From: Gulosibacter massiliensis
Lineage (GTDB): Bacteria > Actinomycetota > Actinomycetes > Actinomycetales > Microbacteriaceae
Length of the DNA: 53,073 nucleotides
NCBI GenBank assembly: GCA_945949175.1
Contig: CAMFDU010000006.1
Location: 1-53,073 of the forward strand
Direction of reading: 5' to 3'
The notes below the pieces were generated by a model. That model saw only the letters and a list, made by a program, of their open reading frames with translations, had not been told where the DNA came from and made no database searches. This document shows, piece by piece, positions 41,994-51,195 of the stretch (its first letter is position 1; each line of letters opens with the position of its first letter). The position numbers were made by a program, and so were the translations under genes.

Positions 41994-43387
41994 GGCGCAT
42001 TTTCCTCGCGTCGATTGTCGGTGTCAGTTGCGTGCTTCTTATCGCCCAGGGCGCGGCTGTCGTAGGTTACGTCTCGGCGTCTGAACAAGACCGAATAATC
42101 ACCGAGTATGAGCGGGATGCGTTCATTCTGGGTGGTCGGGTAAAGACGCTACTTGAATCTCCTAATCGCGTCGACCCAACTCTTGCGTTATTGGTGAACA
42201 AGTATGCGACCGAAGGTAACACTCAGGTAATTGTGGTCGATTCAGCCGGTATTGGCGTCCTCACCAGCGATCCCACCGAACTTGCACTGGGAACGGATTA
42301 TTCGAATCGTCCCGAGATTGCGAGTGCACTTCTTGGAAATGTGACCTCAGGCGAACGCTGGTCAGAGACTCTTCAGGCCAATCTTGTTTACGTTTCTGTT
42401 CCGATTATCAGCGGTTCGTCCATTTACGGCGCCGTTCGTTTGTCTTTTCGCCACGGCGAGATTGACATCGCGGTCACGGAAAAAACCGCGATCCTCTGGT
42501 GGGTGGCTGGTGGTTCGCTGCTCCTAGCGGCCGTCATGTCGTTTGTGGTTTCCGGTTTGGTTACTCGACCGCTCCGACGGGTTGAATCGCAGGTAAACGC
42601 GCTGGCCCTCGGTGACTTCTCGGGTCGACTACCAGAAGACGCCGGCCCACATGAGATTCGGTCGTTGGCCGTCGCGTACAATTCCATGGCGTCGAAGTTG
42701 GATTCGCTCATCAGGCAGCAACGCGCTTTTGCCTCGGACGCTTCTCATCAGTTGCGCACCCCTCTTACGGCGTTGTTGCTGAGAATCGAACGAGCTCGCG
42801 AAGCTCTTCTGCTCGATCCAGTATCTGCCGATGAACGTCTCGGTGACGCGGAGCTCGAAGTCGAGCGACTGACATCAATTGTCGAGGGGCTTCTGGCGAT
42901 TGCTCGATCGGAGGGCGGTTCTCACGACGTCGTTGACGTTGACCTCGCCGTTCTGGCCCATGAACGCGTCGAGAACTGGCGTGCGCTCGCGGAAGAACGT
43001 GAGGTCACCATCGCCTATGAGGGCCCAACCCACGCAATAGGGGTCGCGTTAACGAACGCACCTGAACAGATTGTCGACAACCTGGTGGACAACGCAATCG
43101 GGCATTCGCCCCAAGGGACCGCAGTCTTGGTTCGAGTTCGAGAACTCAAAGACCAAATCGAGTTAGCCGTCATCGATTCCGGTACTGGGATGACGGTCGA
43201 TCAATGTAACCGGGCTTTCGATCGCTTCTGGCGGGCGGATGCGACTAAAGATGGAAGCGGACTTGGTCTCGCTATCGTCAAACACTTGGCTGAACTAAGT
43301 GGTGGGTCGGCGACACTTGTGCCGGGACGCGGCGGATCGGGCGTTGTCGCAACTGTTCTACTGCCGCGAGCGCAGCCGACCTCGTAG
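41990..43387 (+). CDS. Membrane sensor histidine kinase
   Basis: 465 residues. Two membrane helices (about 5-27 and 161-185) flank a periplasm-side sensor of about 130 residues with the look of a PAS/sCache fold (VVDSAGIGVLTSDP). A HAMP linker (TRPLRRVESQVNALALGDF) follows, then HisKA FASDASHQLRTPLTALL (phospho-acceptor His) and HATPase with NLVDNAIGHSPQG, DSGTGM and GSGLGLAIVKH. GTG at 41990. The signal is unknown; by context it may be a redox, metal or envelope cue. Confidence 0.93.
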   Translation: MRRIFLASIVGVSCVLLIAQGAAVVGYVSASEQDRIITEYERDAFILGGRVKTLLESPNRVDPTLALLVNKYATEGNTQVIVVDSAGIGVLTSDPTELALGTDYSNRPEIASALLGNVTSGERWSETLQANLVYVSVPIISGSSIYGAVRLSFRHGEIDIAVTEKTAILWWVAGGSLLLAAVMSFVVSGLVTRPLRRVESQVNALALGDFSGRLPEDAGPHEIRSLAVAYNSMASKLDSLIRQQRAFASDASHQLRTPLTALLLRIERAREALLLDPVSADERLGDAELEVERLTSIVEGLLAIARSEGGSHDVVDVDLAVLAHERVENWRALAEEREVTIAYEGPTHAIGVALTNAPEQIVDNLVDNAIGHSPQGTAVLVRVRELKDQIELAVIDSGTGMTVDQCNRAFDRFWRADATKDGSGLGLAIVKHLAELSGGSATLVPGRGGSGVVATVLLPRAQPTS

Positions 43388-43420
43388 TCCACGACGTGAT
43401 TGTCACGGCACCGCGACAAA

Positions 43421-44320
43421 TCACCCGGTCTTTTGGCGAGGGGCGACAGCCTGGTTATCGCGTCCAGCAAGATACGAGCCGGCAACGACTAACGGCAGGC
43501 CGATAAGAATTCCCGTCGTGATTGGTTCGCTCAGGAAAACGATTCCCAGGATCGTTGCCACCAACAGATTGATATAGGTGATGAGCGTTGAACGACGTGG
43601 ACCCACGTGTTTGATCAACGCGAAAAATAAAACAAATGCGAGCGCCGAACTGATGACGCCCAGAACGATTATGGCAACCCACGCTTCCAGTGGCGGGCTT
43701 AGAGCAACATCACGGGGAAGTGTCACAAACGCGAAGGGCGCATAAATCACCGAGACCATCGCCAATGCGATTGCGCTTAGGGACAAGCCGGAGACGTGAG
43801 GCATTGTTCGGCCTGCCACAATCGGCGCGATGGCGTAGCAGATGGCTGAAGCTGCCAACATTGCGACCGGAACGACGTCGATGGCACCGCTAAAGGCGTC
43901 GATTCCGACGAGGACGAAGACCCCGAGAAACCCAAGTATCAACCCAGCGATGGTGACGGGGTGACGGGCCGCACGGTCTCCGAGGAAAGTCCCCGTGATA
44001 AACGCCGCGATAAAAGGAATTGTTGTCATCATGAGCCCCGCGAAGCTACTCGCAATTGAACGTTCTGCTTCTGTGATGAGCCACCACGGGCCGACCATTT
44101 CGAGTGTGGCAAACAGCAGAACTCCGCGCCAATTCCTCAATGTCGCACGGAACTCGCCCCGATAAATCACAATCGGCAAAAGCACGAGCGCCCCGAGAGT
44201 CACGCGCAGCCACACGATGCTCAGAGTGCTGAACGACTCGATGGCTATCGCAATGAAATAGTAGGGAATTCCCCAGGCAACCCCGACAGCCAGGAATAAG
44301 ACAAGTGCGCGCGATGACAC
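43421..44320 (-). CDS. EamA/DMT-family transporter
   Basis: 299 residues with ten membrane helices in two EamA repeats, e.g. LSIVWLRVTLGALVLLPI in the first and SSALAFVLFFALIKHVGP with LINLLVATILGIVFLSEP-type conserved Glu-Pro in the second. It probably exports amino acids or other metabolites; the substrate is unknown. GTG at 44320. Two possible functions, efflux or lipid flipping, cannot be told apart. Confidence 0.87.
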   Translation of the reverse strand: MSSRALVLFLAVGVAWGIPYYFIAIAIESFSTLSIVWLRVTLGALVLLPIVIYRGEFRATLRNWRGVLLFATLEMVGPWWLITEAERSIASSFAGLMMTTIPFIAAFITGTFLGDRAARHPVTIAGLILGFLGVFVLVGIDAFSGAIDVVPVAMLAASAICYAIAPIVAGRTMPHVSGLSLSAIALAMVSVIYAPFAFVTLPRDVALSPPLEAWVAIIVLGVISSALAFVLFFALIKHVGPRRSTLITYINLLVATILGIVFLSEPITTGILIGLPLVVAGSYLAGRDNQAVAPRQKTG

Positions 44321-44332
44321 AGTGCGTCGAAA

Positions 44333-44686
44333 CTATTTCGTCCGCGACGATCTAGCGGCGTGTATTTCCGCAAGGATCTGTTGGGTTTCACGATGGGCTG
44401 CCATCACCGCTGAATGGGTTTCGTTGTCGCGGCGCTCGGTCTTACGAGACTGAACGTTTTGTCCGACCATGATGATGGGAAGCAAGACAAGTTGCAGGAA
44501 GGTCTGTGCGACCCACGCGACGATGATGACAAGGTCGCCAGTCGCCAGTGCTGCGGGAAGAGAGATGATCGCGAGGACCGCGAAAACAATTGCGGCCCAC
44601 ATCGTTCCGACTACAGAGGTGATTCGCTCACCCCAGCGCTCGAGTGTGGTTCCCGCTAGGTTGTCGTGGCGTCGCTGCTGGTTCAC
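44333..44686 (-). CDS. Small two-helix membrane protein (117 aa), DUF1003/low-affinity iron permease-like
   Basis: Two membrane helices (about 25-47 and 51-73) are followed by IIMVGQNVQSRKTERRDN, which loosely recalls DUF1003 and the low-affinity iron permease family (a helix pair, then QN-x-R and a charged tail), and a cytosolic helix. The likeness is weak. GTG at 44686; TAGACT six bases upstream suggests a leaderless start. That promoter abuts the decayed tRNA-Ala copy at 44707. Confidence 0.6.
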   Translation of the reverse strand: MNQQRRHDNLAGTTLERWGERITSVVGTMWAAIVFAVLAIISLPAALATGDLVIIVAWVAQTFLQLVLLPIIMVGQNVQSRKTERRDNETHSAVMAAHRETQQILAEIHAARSSRTK

Positions 44687-44692
44687 GTGTGA

Positions 44693-44698
44693 AGTCTA
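44693..44698 (-). promoter_or_regulatory. Predicted -10 element, leaderless start of the 117-aa gene
   Basis: TAGACT on the minus strand, six bases from the GTG at 44686, with no Shine-Dalgarno sequence. The -35 region would fall in or near the tRNA-Ala-derived repeat. Confidence 0.45.
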
Positions 44699-44706
44699 TT
44701 CCTCGC

Positions 44707-44724
44707 GGAGACTAGGGGGATCGA
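44707..44724. repeat. Decayed copy of the tRNA-Ala 3' end (attachment-site-like repeat)
   Basis: These 18 bases match the 3' end of tRNA-Ala at 45419-45436 in the same orientation at 17 of 18 positions (GGAGACTAGGGG shared, one mismatch, then ATCGA). The likeness fades beyond. The copy is separated from the intact tRNA by about 710 bases holding a single foreign-looking gene. This is the arrangement left by integration at a tRNA 3' end. Confidence 0.7.
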
Positions 44725-44765
44725 CTTCCCTAGCAAAGACGGGAGTTGTAGCGGGTCTATTTGCA

Positions 44766-44789
44766 TTTTCAGACTATTTTTCAGACTAT
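44766..44789. repeat. Perfect 12-bp tandem repeat upstream of the HEAT-like gene
   Basis: TTTTCAGACTAT occurs twice head to tail (44766-44777, 44778-44789) in an AT-rich stretch 52 bases before the GTG at 44841. It could be a regulator-binding iteron or promoter element. TATATT at 44787-44792 is a candidate -10. Confidence 0.75.
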
Positions 44790-44840
44790 ATTTTCGAGTA
44801 AATCTATCGTTCTGAGATCAAAGCATTGGGGGTTGTTGCC

Positions 44841-45365
44841 GTGGCTGGGGTTAGGGACACTCTTTCTGGTGGGACAAGAACCTCCATTGGCGATGCAGAC
44901 CAGGTTATACAGAAACTACTCAAGGCCCCCTCTGGTCTAGCCGAGGTTTACAAACTCTTTCTTGATGAAGATCCAGTGGTGGCCATGCGATCAAGCTACG
45001 TTGCTATGAGGGTTGCCGAGCAGAAGCCTGAGTCTGTAAAGCCTTTTACAAAAGACCTTTTGAAGAATCTTGAGCTCTACACCCAGCAGGAGGTTCGCTG
45101 GCACATTCCCCAACTACTAGTTCACGCAGAACTAACCAAAGCTCAAAGACACAGAGCCTACGAAGTGATTATGGATTGGGCTGAGACCGATAAAAGCAAG
45201 ATCGTCGGATACTACGGCTTTCAAGCTGCAGCGGACTTTGCGGAAGTCGATGAGGTATTACTTCAAGACTTCATTCCAAGGATTAGAAAAGCCAATAACT
45301 CCGGCGCTAAATCAATTCAGAATCGCTGCAAGAAGATTGCCAAGCAATTGGATATTGCTCTGTAG
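44841..45365 (+). CDS. HEAT-like helical-repeat protein of foreign codon usage (174 aa)
   Basis: An all-helical protein with paired amphipathic helices in the HEAT style (e.g. DEDPVVAMRSSYVAMRVAEQ, and a DNA-alkylation-repair-like rhythm), without a signal or membrane segment. I cannot name a family. GTG at 44841 has GGGGG eight bases before it; TTG at 44826 is an alternative. Seven of ten Arg codons are AGA or AGG, and Leu CTA and Lys AAA are common, unlike neighbours, which use CGN almost only. It lies alone between a decayed and an intact tRNA-Ala 3' end and has its own terminator, so it looks horizontally acquired. Confidence 0.75.
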   Translation: MAGVRDTLSGGTRTSIGDADQVIQKLLKAPSGLAEVYKLFLDEDPVVAMRSSYVAMRVAEQKPESVKPFTKDLLKNLELYTQQEVRWHIPQLLVHAELTKAQRHRAYEVIMDWAETDKSKIVGYYGFQAAADFAEVDEVLLQDFIPRIRKANNSGAKSIQNRCKKIAKQLDIAL

Positions 45366-45374
45366 CGAGGGTTG

Positions 45375-45416
45375 GAAAAAGAAATCTCCCCCCGTTTCCG
45401 GAGGGAGATTTTCTTT
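45375..45416 (+). terminator. Rho-independent terminator of the HEAT-like gene
   Basis: AAAGAAATCTCCC pairs with GGGAGATTTTCTTT (one bulged base) around a short GC-rich loop, starting ten bases after the stop codon. The 3' arm ends in TTTTCTTT. Because the stem is flanked by A-run and T-run it can work in both directions, so it may also end the tRNA-Ile/tRNA-Ala transcript, whose 3' end is at 45418. Confidence 0.85.
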
Positions 45417-45417
45417 G

Positions 45418-45490
45418 TGGAGACTAGGGGAATCGAACCCCTGACCTCCTGCTTGCAAAGCAGGCGCTCTACCAATTGAGCTAAGTCCCC
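45418..45490 (-). tRNA. tRNA-Ala (anticodon UGC)
   Basis: 73 bases: acceptor GGGGACT/AGTCTCC with discriminator A, anticodon stem CCTGC/GCAGG with loop TTTGCAA (anticodon TGC), T arm AGGGG TTCGATT CCCCT. The last 18 bases are repeated at 44707. No CCA encoded. Paired with tRNA-Ile as downstream of gyrA in mycobacteria. Confidence 0.96.
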
Positions 45491-45516
45491 GTTTTTTGCG
45501 GTTTCGGGAAACCGTG

Positions 45517-45590
45517 TGGGGCTACCAGGACTTGAACCTGGGACCTCTTCGTTATCAGCGAAGCGCTCTAACCACCTGAGCTATAGCCCC
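45517..45590 (-). tRNA. tRNA-Ile (anticodon GAU)
   Basis: 74 bases: acceptor GGGGCTA/TAGCCCC with discriminator A, anticodon stem CTTCG/CGAAG with loop CTGATAA (anticodon GAT), T arm CCAGG TTCAAGT CCTGG. Follows gyrA and the DUF3566 gene and precedes tRNA-Ala. Confidence 0.96.
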
Positions 45591-45653
45591 TAAACCTGTC
45601 CGAGCCTATCGCATTTAGGTCGGGCCAAAAAATCGAACAAGTGGGTCCCCGGC

Positions 45654-46028
45654 TCAGTCGTTTGTGAACGCGATCCGTATTCCGCCGGTAATGCGGGCGA
45701 TGAAGTTGAACCCCAAGGCGGCGAACGCTCCAATAGCAGTTCCACACACGATGCCCGCGATGACCTGAATCAAGGTGAAGACTATGACCGATGGGAACGA
45801 CATGAGATTGGTCAGCCCCAAAAAGTCAATTCCGACGATCGAGCTCACGATTCCGTTCAATGTGTCGACCACCCCGAGAACCGTAAAAATGAGCCACCCC
45901 AGAATGTTGACAACAGCGAAGACCAACGAAAGTGTCAGCGATACGATAAAGGAATTTCGTGTAGCCGACCAAAAGTCGATGTGAACGAGGCGAAGCCGAA
46001 CCTGCTTTTCCGAGGATACTTTACTCAT
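45654..46028 (-). CDS. DUF3566 membrane protein
   Basis: 124 residues. The start [30 protein letters not shown] is the family mark; two membrane helices (about 29-52 and 83-108) flank a loop with short amphipathic helices. The homologue downstream of gyrA in M. tuberculosis (Rv0007) has been tied to the cell-division envelope; the molecular role is unclear. It overlaps gyrA by eight bases. Confidence 0.9.
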   Translation of the reverse strand: MSKVSSEKQVRLRLVHIDFWSATRNSFIVSLTLSLVFAVVNILGWLIFTVLGVVDTLNGIVSSIVGIDFLGLTNLMSFPSVIVFTLIQVIAGIVCGTAIGAFAALGFNFIARITGGIRIAFTND

Positions 46029-48600
46029 TGTCCGTGTCTTCCATTTCTGTCATGTCTGATTCGGTCGATTCCGTCGAATCGATTTCCGTTATCGAGTCTA
46101 GATTACGCTCGACGTTGCGGGCGATAGCAAGAATTCGGTCTCCCTCGTCGGGGCGGGCGAACACAACGCCCATGGTGTCCCGGCCCTTGGCGGGAACACC
46201 GTCGACGCTCGAACGCACGACCTTTCCGCCTTCCATGATTACAAGGACCTCGTCCCCATCATCAACAATGAGGCCCCCGGTTAATCCACCACGCTCGTCC
46301 GTCAGTTTCGCGACCTTGATGCCGATTCCGCCACGATTTTGAACACGGTATTGGCTGACCTCGGTGCGTTTCGCAAATCCGCTTTCAGTGACGACAAAAA
46401 CGTAGCCGACGTCAGAAACAACCGCGGCCGACAACAGTTCGTCGCCGGTGCGAAGTGAGAGACCCTTAACACCCGCCGTCTTTCGACCGGTCGGGCGCAG
46501 GCTCGCGTCGTTTGCGGCGAAGCGGAGTGACATTCCTGCTTTGGATACGAGCAAGACCTCGCTGTCGGAATTGACCAACATTGCAGACACCACCGCGTCA
46601 AGATACGTCGGCTGGCCCTCGTCGTTAAGTATGGGCTTACCGTCTTTGCCCTTTTCTACCGCAAGATCGATGGCGAAAACTCCGCCCGTTCGGTTGGTGT
46701 CGTAGTCGGTGAGTTTTGATTTCTTGACCAATCCTTTACCCGTGGCGAGAACAAGGTATTCCGCTGCAGCATAGTTTCGGACGTCGAGTATTTGTGCGAC
46801 CGATTCACCCGGCAGAAGCGCGAGTAGGTTTGCGATGTGTTGACCTTTGGCATCGCGGGCTGCCTCGGTTAGCTCGAATCCTTTGGCGCGATACACGCGA
46901 CCCTTGTCGGTGAAGAACAAAAGCCAATGGTGCGTGGTGGTGACAAGAAAGTGTTGTACGACGTCATCGGCCCGCAGTTTTGCGCCCTTGATGCCTTTAC
47001 CGCCTCTATTTTGAGAGCGATAGTTGTCGCTGCGCGTGCGCTTAACGTAGCCATCGCGAGTGACGGTGACGACGATTTCTTCTTCCGGAATGAGATCCTC
47101 GTTACGAAGATCGCCCTCGCTTGGAACAATCGCTGTACGCCGGTCGTCGCCGTATTTCTCGACAATTTGGGTCAATTCGGCGCTAATGATTCCCCGTTGA
47201 ACCTCTTCGTCAGCGAGGATTCGATTAAACTCAGCAATTTGCAATTCGATTTCTGCGGCCTGATCCATGATTTTCTGGCGCTCGAGCGCCGCCAGACGGC
47301 GAAGTTGAAGGTTGAGGATTGCCATCGCCTGAATGTCGTCCAGAGCGAGAAGCTTGATCAGGCCTTCTTTAGCTTCGTCAACCGTTGGCGATTTGCGAAT
47401 CAGCGCGATGACCGCATCAAGGGCGTCAAGGGCCTTCAAGTAACCGCGCAAAATGTGTGCATCCGCTTCCGCCTTGTCTAGGCGGAACTGAGTGCGGCGC
47501 ACAATGACACTTACTTGGTGTTCCACCCAATGGGTGATGAATTGGTCGATTGGCAGGGTTCGAGGAACACCGTCCACAATGGCGAGCATGTTCGCACCGA
47601 AATTGTCTTGCAATTGGGTCTGACGGTAAAGATTGTTGAGAACAACCTTGGCAACAGCATCACGCTTGAGAACAATCACGAGTCGTTGGCCAGTTCGACC
47701 ACTCGATTCGTCGCGAATATCCGCGATGCCTTGGAGTTTGTTCTCTTTGACAAGGTCGGCAATCTTCATCGCCAAGTTGTCGGGATTGACTTGGTAGGGA
47801 AGCTCGGTGATAACAAGACACGTACGTCCGTGGATTTCCTCGGTTTCGACTACCGCACGCATGGTGATCGATCCGTGCCCTGTCCGGTAGGCCTCGTCGA
47901 TTCCTGTGGTACCGACAATCAAGGCACCGGTGGGGAAGTCCGGACCCTTTACTCGTTGAAGGATCGCGTCAAGCAGCTCGTCGCGTGATGCCGTGGGGTT
48001 GGAGAGGTGCCAGAGCGCTGCTTCACTCACTTCGCGAAGGTTGTGCGGCGGAATGTTGGTCGCCATACCCACGGCAATACCAACCGATCCATTGACCAAC
48101 AGGTTCGGAAAACGGCTCGGTAAAACCGATGGTTCTTTGGTCTGGCCGTCATAGTTGTCCTGAAAATCAACGGTGTTCTCGTCGATATCGCGGACCATCT
48201 CCATCGCGAGCTGAGCCATTCGGGTTTCCGTGTATCGAGGAGCCGCAGCGCCGTCGTTTCCAGGAGAGCCAAAGTTGCCCTGCCCCGAGGCGAGCGGATA
48301 ACGGAGGCTCCACGGTTGAACGAGGCGAACCAGCGCATCGTAAATTGCCGTGTCTCCGTGGGGGTGGAATTGACCCATGACATCGCCAACCACGCGAGAA
48401 CACTTCGAAAACGACTTGTCTGGTCGGTAGCCACCGTCGAACATGGCATAGATCACACGTCGGTGGACAGGTTTGAGACCGTCGCGAACGTCAGGCAACG
48501 CACGTCCGACGATAACGCTCATCGCATAATCAAGATACGAACGCTGCATCTCCATCTGGAGATCGACTGGTTCTATACGTTCTGTCGGTTGGTCGGTCAT
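46021..48600 (-). CDS. gyrA: DNA gyrase subunit A
   Basis: 859 residues. The catalytic Tyr is in APRYTETRM (Tyr123). The quinolone region reads [15 protein letters not shown]; Thr at the Ser83-equivalent place occurs naturally in several species. The C-terminal DNA-wrapping pinwheel has the GyrA box QNRGGKG and a second degenerate copy QNRGGIG. The tail is acidic and Ser/Thr-rich ([15 protein letters not shown]). With GyrB it introduces negative supercoils. ATG at 48600, 26 bases after gyrB. Confidence 0.98.
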   Translation of the reverse strand: MTDQPTERIEPVDLQMEMQRSYLDYAMSVIVGRALPDVRDGLKPVHRRVIYAMFDGGYRPDKSFSKCSRVVGDVMGQFHPHGDTAIYDALVRLVQPWSLRYPLASGQGNFGSPGNDGAAAPRYTETRMAQLAMEMVRDIDENTVDFQDNYDGQTKEPSVLPSRFPNLLVNGSVGIAVGMATNIPPHNLREVSEAALWHLSNPTASRDELLDAILQRVKGPDFPTGALIVGTTGIDEAYRTGHGSITMRAVVETEEIHGRTCLVITELPYQVNPDNLAMKIADLVKENKLQGIADIRDESSGRTGQRLVIVLKRDAVAKVVLNNLYRQTQLQDNFGANMLAIVDGVPRTLPIDQFITHWVEHQVSVIVRRTQFRLDKAEADAHILRGYLKALDALDAVIALIRKSPTVDEAKEGLIKLLALDDIQAMAILNLQLRRLAALERQKIMDQAAEIELQIAEFNRILADEEVQRGIISAELTQIVEKYGDDRRTAIVPSEGDLRNEDLIPEEEIVVTVTRDGYVKRTRSDNYRSQNRGGKGIKGAKLRADDVVQHFLVTTTHHWLLFFTDKGRVYRAKGFELTEAARDAKGQHIANLLALLPGESVAQILDVRNYAAAEYLVLATGKGLVKKSKLTDYDTNRTGGVFAIDLAVEKGKDGKPILNDEGQPTYLDAVVSAMLVNSDSEVLLVSKAGMSLRFAANDASLRPTGRKTAGVKGLSLRTGDELLSAAVVSDVGYVFVVTESGFAKRTEVSQYRVQNRGGIGIKVAKLTDERGGLTGGLIVDDGDEVLVIMEGGKVVRSSVDGVPAKGRDTMGVVFARPDEGDRILAIARNVERNLDSITEIDSTESTESDMTEMEDTDNE

Positions 48601-48626
48601 TTCGCGTTGTCCCTTAAAGTCGATTC

Positions 48627-50630
<2,004 letters not shown>

Positions 50631-50659
50631 CTACCGCGAAAGGTACCCGCGATACGGGA

Positions 50660-50694
50660 AATACGCGCCTGTGCGCGCCTCTTTCGCGCGTATT
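50660..50694. other. Inverted repeat in the gyrB-dciA gap
   Basis: AATACGCGC and GCGCGTATT (9-bp arms, 17-base loop rich in CG) lie between the dciA stop and the gyrB start. It could end dciA transcription or be part of the gyrB promoter; there is no T-run on the minus strand. Confidence 0.4.
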
Positions 50695-50709
50695 ACCAAA
50701 TCACGTGAC

Positions 50710-51195
50710 TTATCCGTAGGTGTCTCGCGGACCGCGCCATTTCACGCTCCGAGGGCCCCGAATTTTGTTGGGGACACCAGGACCAACGACAGAGATTTTC
50801 TCGACCTCTGAATTTGGAAATCTGATAAGAATTTCCGCGAGGATCTCATGGCGCATTAACCGAAGGTTTGTCGCCCACGCCGATGAGTCGCATCGAACGG
50901 TAACAAGGTCCTCGTGGACTTCGGGAACAGTGTGCGCAGCGACATCAATTCCAACGATTTCTTCCCATTGGTCGATGACGGACTCACGTGATAAGAATGG
51001 CCCCCACCCCCGTTCGGTAATTGTTTGGGACACGATCGGACCGATCGCCTTTGGGTCTCGTCCTTTCTCGAAAGGCAAAGAGCCCTTTTGCTCAGGGACG
51101 ACCGTGTTTCGGCGGCGCTTACGTCCAGAGAAAACCTCGACCAAGTGTTCGAAGAAGCGAATTGGCTCGTTCGAGTTGATTGGCGATTCAGGCAT
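50710..51195 (-). CDS. dciA: DUF721 / DciA-family protein
   Basis: 161 residues. The basic N-terminal part (GRKRRRNT) is followed by the DUF721 domain: ESVIDQWEEIVGIDVAAHTVPEVHEDLVTVRCDSSAWATNLRLMRHEIL. DciA-type proteins load or regulate the replicative helicase in bacteria lacking DnaC; for the actinobacterial form this is likely but not shown here. ATG at 51195 with GGGAGG; overlaps recF by eight bases. Its place between recF and gyrB is the classic one. Confidence 0.9.
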   Translation of the reverse strand: MPESPINSNEPIRFFEHLVEVFSGRKRRRNTVVPEQKGSLPFEKGRDPKAIGPIVSQTITERGWGPFLSRESVIDQWEEIVGIDVAAHTVPEVHEDLVTVRCDSSAWATNLRLMRHEILAEILIRFPNSEVEKISVVGPGVPNKIRGPRSVKWRGPRDTYG

